Origin: Desulfobacula sp.
GTDB lineage: Bacteria > Desulfobacterota > Desulfobacteria > Desulfobacterales > Desulfobacteraceae
Length of the DNA: 7,093 bases
Direction: 5' to 3'
Assembly: GCA_018702715.1 (NCBI GenBank)
Contig: JABIYQ010000346.1
Span: 1 to 7,093 of the forward strand
The translations under genes were made by a program, and so were the position numbers. Of this stretch, positions 1 through 6,289 are shown piece by piece. Numbering within the stretch: the stretch's first letter is position 1; each line of letters begins with the position of its first letter. The notes below the pieces were generated by a model, which saw only the letters and a program-made list of their open reading frames with translations, had not been told where the DNA came from and did no database searches.

Positions 1-371
1 TCTACGCTTTTGTGAATATCTGAAACAATAACACCGGGCTGTACTCTCACTAAAAAATTATTCTCATCAATATCAAAAATTTTGTTCATTCGACTTGTGA
101 CAATTACAAGACCCCCTTTGACAGGGATCGCACCTCCGGTCATTCCGGAACCGGCCCCACGGGGTACCACGATCATTTTTTCTTTTGATGCCAGCTTTAA
201 AATTTGTGCAACTTCATTTTCTGAGCCTGGAAATATAATGGCATCCGGAAGAAAAGAATTTCCAGTAGCATCATAGGAGTAACACAATAATTCTTCTTTT
301 TCTAAAGTGACGTATTGCTTTCCTGATATTTTTTGAAGACGTCTGTAAATAGAACCGGATAATTCTCCCAT
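1..371 (-). CDS. GlcD-type FAD-linked oxidase (glycolate oxidase / D-lactate dehydrogenase family), N-terminal part, truncated by window edge
   Basis: The minus strand from an ATG at 371 stays open to base 1 (123 codons). It begins MGELSGSIYRR and carries the FAD-binding PCMH-type signature PRGAGSGMTGGAIP at about residues 70-83, followed by KGGLVIV and VQPGV near 110-114. These are hallmarks of the GlcD/D-lactate dehydrogenase family, which bind FAD and oxidise 2-hydroxy acids, usually passing electrons to an Fe-S partner (GlcF-like) or a quinone. Only the first part of the FAD domain is here; the substrate domain lies beyond the left edge, so the substrate cannot be assigned. The start abuts the dnaA stop codon (TAA then ATG, no gap). 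A Shine-Dalgarno-like AGGA inside the end of dnaA, 9 nt before the ATG, suggests coupled translation. Family assignment is firm; exact enzyme is open. Confidence 0.9.
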   Translation of the reverse strand, partial: MGELSGSIYRRLQKISGKQYVTLEKEELLCYSYDATGNSFLPDAIIFPGSENEVAQILKLASKEKMIVVPRGAGSGMTGGAIPVKGGLVIVTSRMNKIFDIDENNFLVRVQPGVIVSDIHKSV

Positions 372-1763
372 TTAAAGTTTTCCTGATTCGATTTTTTTAG
401 AAAGATAGTTTACTTGTTCAAAAAGAACACTTTTTTGCTTTAATTCTCTTTCTACTGCGTTGATGGCATATATGGCAGTTGCATGATATTTATTATAACT
501 ATTACCAATTTTTTTTATGGGTTGATCCGTATATTTTCTGGAAAGGAAAATGGCCATTTGCCTTGGCTTTACGATTCTTTTCTTTTTGGAAGCAGATACA
601 ATATCTTCCTGTGTAATTGAAAATTCTTTACAGACCAGTTTTTTAATGGATTCAACAGTAATCCTCGTCTTTGCTTTTGTAATGTTAGCCAGGACACTTT
701 TTGCCAATTCAATATCAATATTATACCCCATCAAATGACCTTTTGCTGCCACACCAAAAAGTCCGCTTTCAAGCTGGCGGACATCATCACACAATTCCTG
801 GGCGATATATTCAGTGACCTGATTGGGAATATCATATCCAAAAACTTTCGACTTTCTTTTTAATATCCTGACCCTGGTAGCATAATCCGGTACACCAATT
901 TCAGTAACAAGCCCAAGGCTTAAACGTGATTTTAACTGATCATTGAGTTTGGGGATATCATCCGGAAGCTCGCATCCTGAAAAGATAACCTTTTTATCTG
1001 CATCAAGAAGATAATCTAAAGTCAAAGCCAATTCATTCTGTGTTGCTTCCTTCCCAGACAAAAAATGAACATTTTCAAGAATCAATACATCACATTTTTC
1101 CCTGTACTTTTCTTTGAACTTCTCTATGGTTTTATTTTTCAAGGAAAATATCATTTCATTGGTGAACTCTTCTGCAGTTGTATAATAAACCCTTTTGGAA
1201 ATAGAGTTGGTTATCATATGGTATCCAACAGCCTGTGACAAATGACTTTTTCCAAGTCCGGTTTTAGCTAAAATATAAAGGATATTGGATCCTTTTATTT
1301 TCCCCCGTGCAAGGGACAGCGATGCAGAATAAGCAAAATTTGAATTCTCTCCCACAACAAAATCATCAAAAGTGAACCCTTTTTTAAACAAGCGTCCGTT
1401 ATTAAATCTAAGGTTGAGTCCCGGCAGATTCAATTGTTTTGATCTTTTAATTGGTAAATGAACTGCTGGATATGCACCGAGGTTTTTATTTTCTTTCTTT
1501 GAACAAAGTTTTCTTTTGGATGTTACCATGAATTCAATATTGATATCATCAACCCCTAATTTTAAAAATGCTTCTTCCAGTATTGGAAGATAATTATCTT
1601 TTAAACGTTTTATAAAAAAGGAATTTGGACTGGATAGCTTAATATGATGCTTATCATGGTCAAGAAGATCAACAGGTTCTATCCACATTCTGTAACTATG
1701 CTCTGGTAATGTCTTTTTGATTTGACATTTTACTTGTTTCCAGAACGATTCCATATTTTCCAA
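372..1763 (-). CDS. dnaA: DnaA-family replication initiator, divergent in Walker B and DNA-recognition motif
   Basis: DnaA proteins are AAA+ ATPases that bind 9-bp boxes and melt the origin. Numbered from the TTG at 1763 (463 aa), domain I is clear (ESFWKQVKCQ...HSYRMWIEP, about 5-75), a short linker follows, and the AAA+ domain begins near GFTFDDFVVG (129). Walker A is TGLGKSH (168-174), the box VII arginine finger is in LKSR (R280), and sensor II is in DVRQLES (R329). Domain IV contains KPRQMAIFLSRKYTD and ends near the C-terminus, so length is normal. Oddities: the Walker B acidic pair, usually DD, is E230-N231 (LILENVHF); sensor I, usually TSD, is SGC (262-264); and the GGRDHTTV DNA-binding signature reads NKYHATAI, with HAT at 427-429 replacing DHT. 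It could be the sole chromosomal initiator or a paralogue. There is no dnaN beside it; it is followed immediately by a GlcD-type oxidase. An upstream TTG (1784) and a downstream ATG (1754) are alternative starts. Confidence 0.9.
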   Translation of the reverse strand: MENMESFWKQVKCQIKKTLPEHSYRMWIEPVDLLDHDKHHIKLSSPNSFFIKRLKDNYLPILEEAFLKLGVDDINIEFMVTSKRKLCSKKENKNLGAYPAVHLPIKRSKQLNLPGLNLRFNNGRLFKKGFTFDDFVVGENSNFAYSASLSLARGKIKGSNILYILAKTGLGKSHLSQAVGYHMITNSISKRVYYTTAEEFTNEMIFSLKNKTIEKFKEKYREKCDVLILENVHFLSGKEATQNELALTLDYLLDADKKVIFSGCELPDDIPKLNDQLKSRLSLGLVTEIGVPDYATRVRILKRKSKVFGYDIPNQVTEYIAQELCDDVRQLESGLFGVAAKGHLMGYNIDIELAKSVLANITKAKTRITVESIKKLVCKEFSITQEDIVSASKKKRIVKPRQMAIFLSRKYTDQPIKKIGNSYNKYHATAIYAINAVERELKQKSVLFEQVNYLSKKIESGKL

Positions 1764-1775
1764 AAAAAATCCTCT
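1764..1775 (-). promoter_or_regulatory. Ribosome binding site that favours a TTG start for dnaA
   Basis: On the minus strand AGAGGA (1775-1770) lies 6 nt before TTG at 1763, giving an N-terminus MENMESFWKQ close to typical DnaA starts. The same site is 15 nt from the ATG at 1754, which is too far, though a weak GGA lies 4 nt before that ATG. The longest open frame starts at another TTG (1784), which places the Shine-Dalgarno inside the coding region. The TTG at 1763 is the best compromise; ATG 1754 remains plausible. Confidence 0.5.
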
Positions 1776-1803
1776 TTGTTCCAAATACGAATAGAAATAC
1801 TGA

Positions 1804-1831
1804 TTTATAAAGCAAATTTAACAATTACAAA
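1804..1831 (-). promoter_or_regulatory. Weak candidate dnaA promoter
   Basis: Reading the minus strand, TATAAA (1809-1804) could act as a -10 element with TTTGTA (1831-1826) 16 nt upstream as a poor -35. It lies about 40 nt upstream of the chosen dnaA start. The region is so AT-rich that chance -10 matches are expected, so this is only a candidate. Confidence 0.25.
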
Positions 1832-1970
1832 TGAAAAAACTGATATTAAAAAAGGTATTATTTTTTTATTCAATTATTATTTATTGGTCAAATCTAATAA
1901 GAAGGGTTGGTATATTATTCAGTTTTTAGTTGGCATAATTTTTCAATTATTTGATATCATTCATTTTTTT

Positions 1971-1979
1971 TGTGAAACA
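1971..1979 (-). promoter_or_regulatory. Candidate DnaA-box-like 9-mer
   Basis: The plus strand reads TGTGAAACA, i.e. TGTTTCACA on the minus strand. It differs from the relaxed DnaA box TTWTNCACA only at position 2 and shares the TTTCACA core with the sites at 2163 and 2231. Confidence 0.3.
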
Positions 1980-2162
1980 AAATTTTCCCCAAACATTACA
2001 ACCACTTCGACAACTATCTATTTTTTCAAGATATTTTAACATTTCATTGAAAATTTTTTTTATGCAAAAAATATTTTTTGCTCTGATTTATTCCTATTTT
2101 CTTTTAATTACTTCGAATTGAATAAAAATATTATCTTTTCTTTTGAGTCTACAGTTTACTAT

Positions 2163-2171
2163 AGTTTCACA
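2163..2171 (+). promoter_or_regulatory. Candidate DnaA-box-like 9-mer
   Basis: AGTTTCACA differs from TTWTNCACA at positions 1 and 2 but carries the same TTTCACA core as its neighbours. It is weak alone; its interest is the recurrence of the core within the dnaA-adjacent gap. Confidence 0.25.
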
Positions 2172-2198
2172 ATTTTCCGCTCCAAATTATATTAATTC

Positions 2199-2253
2199 AA
2201 ATTAAAAATCACAAAAAATTTTATGGAAATATTTTCACATTTAAATTAAAAAT
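2199..2253 (+). repeat. Direct repeat of AAATTAAAAAT, 44 bp apart
   Basis: The 11-mer AAATTAAAAAT occurs at 2199-2209 and again at 2243-2253; the second copy contains a tandem AAATTAA doublet (2243-2256). The first copy is followed within 4 nt by CACA and the second is preceded by TTTTCACA. Such low-complexity repeats can arise by chance in a 21% GC region, but the placement next to the box-like sites is worth noting. Confidence 0.4.
2231..2239 (+). promoter_or_regulatory. Candidate DnaA-box-like 9-mer
   Basis: ATTTTCACA matches TTWTNCACA at all positions except the first. It lies within the most AT-rich part of the gap, 26 nt before a second near-match, TTAAACACA at 2265-2273. Confidence 0.35.
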
Positions 2254-2331
2254 TAAATTTTGATTTAAACACAATTATAGATAATATTATCACCATATTC
2301 AGTATTCTGGAAATTTGGCAGTTTTCACTTC

Positions 2332-2375
2332 TGCACTATTTACTCTTTGTATATCAAATAGTATATTGCACTATT
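2332..2375 (+). promoter_or_regulatory. Likely pdxA-uvrA promoter overlapped by repeated ACTATT operator-like half-sites
   Basis: TTTACT (2339-2344) and TATATT (2362-2367) form a sigma70-like pair with a 17-nt spacer (4/6 and 5/6 matches). Transcription would begin near 2374, leaving a leader of about 27 nt before the pdxA ATG. An exact 9-bp repeat TGCACTATT lies at 2332-2340, touching the -35, and at 2367-2375, at the -10 and start. AATAGT at 2357-2362 makes an inverted repeat with ACTATT at 2370-2375 (7-nt loop) straddling the -10. This layout suggests an operator, but no regulator is encoded in the window. Confidence 0.45.
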
Positions 2376-2400
2376 ATATGTTTAATCATTTAACCTTAAT

Positions 2401-3441
2401 ATGATAGAGAATTTGATGAAATTGCCAGTCACTCGACCTTATATCGGCATTACCATGGGGGACCCTGTCGGGATCGGCCCGGAAATACTTGTAAAAGCTT
2501 TAAATAATCCTAAAATTTATACCTTGTGCAAGCCTATGATTATTGGTGATTCCAATATTATAAAACAGGCACTAAAACTTTTAAAATATGAGCATCATGT
2601 CCATATAATAAATGACCCGGATCAGGGCAGGTATGTGTTTAATACATTGGATATAATTGATATTTCCACCATCCAAGAGAACTGTTCCCTACTTTTGGCT
2701 CCAACTATTGAAACCGGGACTGCCATGCAGGACTATATAATTAAAGGGATTGATCTTGCATTGACCCATCACATTGCAGGCATTGTGACCTGCCCCATCA
2801 CAAAAACGGCCTTAAAACTTGCAGGCTCCCAATTTCATGGACACACAGAACTTCTGGCCCATAGAACAAAAACAAAAGAGTATGCCATGATGCTGTCGGG
2901 CAATAAACTTAAAGTAGTTCTGGTTACGATCCATATTCCGCTCACCCAGGTGGTAGCCGGATTGACCAAGCAAGAAATTATCAAAAAAATCAAATTAACC
3001 CATACCTCTTTAAAAAGCCGATTTAATATCAAAATACCCAGGATTGCAGTGGCAGGTTTAAACCCACATGCGGGTGAGGCAGGAATGTTTGGCCCAGAGG
3101 AAGAAGACATCATTGCACCTGCCGTCAGGGCTGCAAAAAATGAAGGGATAAACGTTAAAGGACCTTTACCACCAGATACTGTTTTTTACCAGGCAGTCAA
3201 TGGAAGGTATGATGCAGTGGTTTGCATGTATCATGATCAGGGTCTTATTCCATTTAAGCTCACCCATTTTAAAGATGGTGTAAATACGACTTTAGGTCTT
3301 CCCATTATCCGTACCTCAGTAGATCATGGGACGGCTTATGACATTGCCTGGCAAGGGATTGCAGACCACTCAAGTTTAATAGAAGCCATTAAAATGGCAG
3401 CATTCCAGGCCAAACATGAAAAACCGGGGATCAATGGATAA
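2401..3441 (+). CDS. pdxA: 4-hydroxythreonine-4-phosphate dehydrogenase PdxA
   Basis: PdxA is a cytosolic, metal-dependent, NAD-linked dehydrogenase in the DXP-dependent pathway to pyridoxal phosphate. It oxidises 4-phosphohydroxy-L-threonine to the unstable ketone that PdxJ condenses with deoxyxylulose phosphate. The protein (346 aa; E. coli 329) has the N-terminal GITMGDPVGIGPE (16-28) and the three metal-binding histidines in HGHTELL (H148), NPHAGE (H223) and MYHDQGL (H278). It also has GPLPPDT (254-260) and TLGLPIIRTSVDHGTA (297-312) of the active-site region. All key residues are present. No clear Shine-Dalgarno precedes ATG 2401; an in-frame ATG at 2416 (MKLPVTRPYIG) follows a purine-rich AGAGAA and may be the true start. 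The 3' end overlaps uvrA by 8 bp, indicating cotranscription. PdxA2 (erythronate or 4-phosphothreonine catabolism) is a possible alternative, but no DUF1537 kinase partner is visible. Confidence 0.95.
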   Translation: MIENLMKLPVTRPYIGITMGDPVGIGPEILVKALNNPKIYTLCKPMIIGDSNIIKQALKLLKYEHHVHIINDPDQGRYVFNTLDIIDISTIQENCSLLLAPTIETGTAMQDYIIKGIDLALTHHIAGIVTCPITKTALKLAGSQFHGHTELLAHRTKTKEYAMMLSGNKLKVVLVTIHIPLTQVVAGLTKQEIIKKIKLTHTSLKSRFNIKIPRIAVAGLNPHAGEAGMFGPEEEDIIAPAVRAAKNEGINVKGPLPPDTVFYQAVNGRYDAVVCMYHDQGLIPFKLTHFKDGVNTTLGLPIIRTSVDHGTAYDIAWQGIADHSSLIEAIKMAAFQAKHEKPGING

Positions 3442-6265
3442 AAATAAAATTATCATTGAAGGTGCCCGGGAACATAACCTGAAAAATATTAATGTTGAAA
3501 TACCCAAAAACAGCTTGACTGTTATCACCGGGCTTTCAGGATCAGGGAAATCAACTCTGGCATTTGATACATTGTATGCAGAAGGCCAACGAAGATATGT
3601 TGAATCCCTTTCAACCTATGCAAGACAATTTTTAGGCCGGATGGACAAACCAGATGTAGATGCGATTATCGGGCTTAGCCCTGCCATATCCATTGAACAA
3701 AAAACTGCCAGCCATAATCCCAGGTCCACTGTTGGTACTGTCACTGAAATTTATGATTATCTAAGATTATTATTTGCAAGAATCGGCACACCTTATTGTT
3801 ATAAATGCGGATTGCCTATTTCTTCCATGTCAATTGACCAAATCACTGACAGGGTCATGGGAGTTGATGAAAATTCAAAAATTATGATCTTAGCTCCTTT
3901 AATCAGTGGACAAAAAGGCTCACACGAAAAATTATTTGAAAAAATAAAAAAAGATGGTTTTGCCAGAGTCAGAGTGAACAATGAGATCTATTTAATGGAT
4001 GATCTTGTGCAATTGGATAAAAATAAAAAACACACCATAGATGCTATTGTTGATAGACTGGTTATTAAAAATGGGATTGAGAAACGCCTGAGTGACTCAT
4101 TGGAACTTGCCCTTTCATTATCAGGAGGACTTGTAACACTGCTGGATATCACCCATAACAAAGAAACCCTTTTCAGCGAAAAAGCTTCCTGTGTAAGTTG
4201 CAACGTAAGTTATCCTGAATTCACACCAGCGTCTTTTTCATTTAACTCTCCCCAGGGTGCCTGTAAAAAGTGTGGGGGCCTTGGATCAGTCACCCAGTTT
4301 GACCCGGAACAGATTGTACCGGATCAAATGCTTTCATTGCGGCAAGGTGCTATTTTACCATGGGAAAACAGAGATTCCGTTCAGTTTATGGAATTTTTAG
4401 ATGCTTTAGTAACCCACTATAAAGAAGATATTTATACCCCCTTTAAAGATCTTTCTCCTGAATTCCAAAACGTTTTGCTATTTGGTTCAAAAAAAGAAGA
4501 GATCTCCTTTTATATTGAAAGAATGGAGAAAAAAATTGTGTATAAAAAAACCTTTGAAGGTGTGATCCCAAACCTGAAAAGACGATATAATAACACTGAT
4601 TCCAACTATATAAGAGAAGAAATAAAAAAATTCATGAATTTTAAACCCTGTTCTTTTTGTAATGGATCAAGGCTCAACAAAGCATCTGGATCTGTAAGAG
4701 TTGGTGATAAAAGCATCTGGGAGATCACGTCTCTTTCAATACAAAATTCTGCTAAGTACATCTCATCCTTACACCTTTTGGGTAAAGACAAAATTATTGC
4801 AGCAAAAATTATCAAAGAACTGGCAGAACGTTTAAGTTTTCTACAAAATGTTGGACTGGAATATCTTACCCTTGGCAGATCGGCTGCCACCCTGTCTGGA
4901 GGCGAAAGTCAGAGAATCCGTCTTGCAACCCAAATAGGATCCAAACTCACAGGAGTTATTTATGTCCTGGATGAACCCAGTATCGGACTTCATCAAAAAG
5001 ACAATGCAAGATTATTGACAACCTTAATGAATCTTCGAGATCTTGGCAACACAGTATTAGTTGTTGAGCATGACGAGGAAACGATTCTGTCCTCTGACCA
5101 TGTTATTGATATTGGACCTGCAGCAGGAATAAATGGTGGTGAAATTATTTTTTCAGGTCCTCCTGAAGAACTTGTCAAAAATGAAATATCCTTAACCGGT
5201 CTTTATCTGTCCGGTAAAAAAAACATACGAATTCCTAAAAAAAGAAGACCTGGTAATGGAAAATTATTAACTATTTATCAGGCAAGTTCAAATAATCTTA
5301 AGCAGATTGATGTCTCTTTTCCTTTGGGGTGTTTTACCTGTGTAACCGGTGTCTCTGGCTCTGGAAAATCCACCCTTGTTCTATCCACACTTTTTCCTAT
5401 CCTTGCAAACCGGATCAATCGGTCCAGGAAAACTGTTGGAAAATTTAAAGAAATCAAAGGGCTTGAACATCTTGATAAAGTGATTCACATTGATCAATCC
5501 CCAATTGGAAAAACACCCAGAAGCAACCCGGGTACTTATACTCAGATATTTAACCCGATCAGGGAACTATTTTCCAAAACCCGGGAATCCAAAGCCAGGG
5601 GATACAAACCCGGGCGTTTCAGTTTTAATGTTAAAGGTGGCCGGTGTGAAGCTTGCACTGGTGATGGTATAATTAAAATTGGAATGCATTTTCTACCCGA
5701 TGTTTATGTGGATTGTGATATCTGTAATGGAAAACGATATAACAGAGAAACCCTTGATATAAAATATAAAGGTAAAAATATTGCCCAGGTTTTGGATATG
5801 ACCATTAATCAATCTATTCGTTTTTTTGAAAATATCTCATCTATTAGAACCAAACTTGCAACCCTGATTGAAGTGGGACTTGGATATATAAAACTGGGAC
5901 AAGCTGCAACGACTCTGTCTGGAGGAGAGGCCCAAAGAATAAAATTGGCAAAAGAACTGTCAAAAAAAGGAACGGGTAAAACAATCTATATACTGGATGA
6001 ACCCACCACCGGGCTTCATTCTGATGATATTAACAAATTATTATTTGTTTTAAATAAACTGGTTGATTCAGATAATACTGTGATTGTAATCGAGCACAAT
6101 CTTGATGTAATTAAATGTGCTGACCATATCATCGACCTTGGACCGGAAGGTGGAGATAAAGGTGGCAAAATAATTGCTTTGGGAACACCCGAGGAAATCG
6201 CTCAAAATAAAAAATCATACACTGGCTATTATTTAAAAAAAACATTAGACAAATTAAATCATTAG
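3434..6265 (+). CDS. uvrA: Excinuclease ABC subunit A (UvrA)
   Basis: UvrA is the dimeric ABC-type ATPase that finds bulky DNA lesions and loads UvrB in nucleotide excision repair. Both ATPase halves are complete: Walker A GLSGSGKS (33-40), signature LSGGESQR (487-494) and Walker B LDEPS (D513, E514); then Walker A GVSGSGKS (639-646), signature LSGGEAQR (828-835) and Walker B LDEPT (D855, E856). Two C4 zinc modules are seen at C253/C256/C277/C280 and C738/C741/C761/C764. Extra CxxC pairs occur at C122/C125 and C406/C409. Length is 943 aa, against about 940 in E. coli. The start at 3434 (MDKNKIIIEGAREHNL) is chosen because it aligns with the family N-terminus and places the first zinc cysteines at the E. 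coli numbers; a GGGGA lies 3 nt upstream. An earlier ATG at 3416 would add MKNRGS. The ATG lies inside the end of pdxA, so expression is probably coupled. No disruption is seen. Confidence 0.97.
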   Translation: MDKNKIIIEGAREHNLKNINVEIPKNSLTVITGLSGSGKSTLAFDTLYAEGQRRYVESLSTYARQFLGRMDKPDVDAIIGLSPAISIEQKTASHNPRSTVGTVTEIYDYLRLLFARIGTPYCYKCGLPISSMSIDQITDRVMGVDENSKIMILAPLISGQKGSHEKLFEKIKKDGFARVRVNNEIYLMDDLVQLDKNKKHTIDAIVDRLVIKNGIEKRLSDSLELALSLSGGLVTLLDITHNKETLFSEKASCVSCNVSYPEFTPASFSFNSPQGACKKCGGLGSVTQFDPEQIVPDQMLSLRQGAILPWENRDSVQFMEFLDALVTHYKEDIYTPFKDLSPEFQNVLLFGSKKEEISFYIERMEKKIVYKKTFEGVIPNLKRRYNNTDSNYIREEIKKFMNFKPCSFCNGSRLNKASGSVRVGDKSIWEITSLSIQNSAKYISSLHLLGKDKIIAAKIIKELAERLSFLQNVGLEYLTLGRSAATLSGGESQRIRLATQIGSKLTGVIYVLDEPSIGLHQKDNARLLTTLMNLRDLGNTVLVVEHDEETILSSDHVIDIGPAAGINGGEIIFSGPPEELVKNEISLTGLYLSGKKNIRIPKKRRPGNGKLLTIYQASSNNLKQIDVSFPLGCFTCVTGVSGSGKSTLVLSTLFPILANRINRSRKTVGKFKEIKGLEHLDKVIHIDQSPIGKTPRSNPGTYTQIFNPIRELFSKTRESKARGYKPGRFSFNVKGGRCEACTGDGIIKIGMHFLPDVYVDCDICNGKRYNRETLDIKYKGKNIAQVLDMTINQSIRFFENISSIRTKLATLIEVGLGYIKLGQAATTLSGGEAQRIKLAKELSKKGTGKTIYILDEPTTGLHSDDINKLLFVLNKLVDSDNTVIVIEHNLDVIKCADHIIDLGPEGGDKGGKIIALGTPEEIAQNKKSYTGYYLKKTLDKLNH

Positions 6266-6274
6266 TAGTTAAAC

Positions 6275-6289
6275 AATAAAATTTTTATT
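6275..6289. terminator. AT-only inverted repeat between convergent genes
   Basis: AATAAAA (6275-6281) and TTTTATT (6283-6289) are perfect reverse complements around a single T, in the 19-bp gap between the uvrA stop and the stop of the minus-strand gene, which it overlaps. It lacks a GC stem and a proper loop, so it is a poor intrinsic terminator. Its symmetry at a convergent junction is the only argument for a role. Confidence 0.2.

Larger units (their letters stand above)
1764..2400. other. AT-rich gene-free region between divergent dnaA and pdxA; candidate replication origin
   Basis: This 637-bp stretch has no credible gene. Bases 1801-2400 contain about 124 G or C out of 600 by hand count (about 21%), well below the flanking genes. 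It holds long T and A tracts and no exact TTATCCACA box. There are near-matches to TTWTNCACA: TGTGAAACA at 1971 (reverse strand), AGTTTCACA at 2163, ATTTTCACA at 2231 and TTAAACACA at 2265. Being beside dnaA, AT-rich and non-coding is typical of bacterial origins, and the easily melted stretch at 2180-2290 could be an unwinding element. The weak boxes and the variant DnaA mean this is a hypothesis. The only other support for function is the pdxA promoter at the right end. Confidence 0.4.

Noticed and set aside
82..276. Plus-strand open frame antisense to the GlcD-type oxidase
   Set aside because: The opposite strand encodes the strongly conserved FAD-binding loop PRGAGSGMTGG, so this frame is a shadow.
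1722..2039. Open plus-strand frame of 105 codons across the dnaA 5' end and the AT-rich gap
   Set aside because: Its composition (Phe, Ile, Lys, Asn, Thr runs) mirrors AT-rich DNA, it is antisense to the conserved dnaA N-terminus, and it has no recognisable motif or convincing ribosome binding site.
2332..2375. LexA/SOS box controlling uvrA
   Set aside because: No CTG-N10-CAG type palindrome is seen upstream of pdxA or uvrA; the repeats present are ACTATT-type. LexA boxes vary between phyla, so this does not exclude SOS control.
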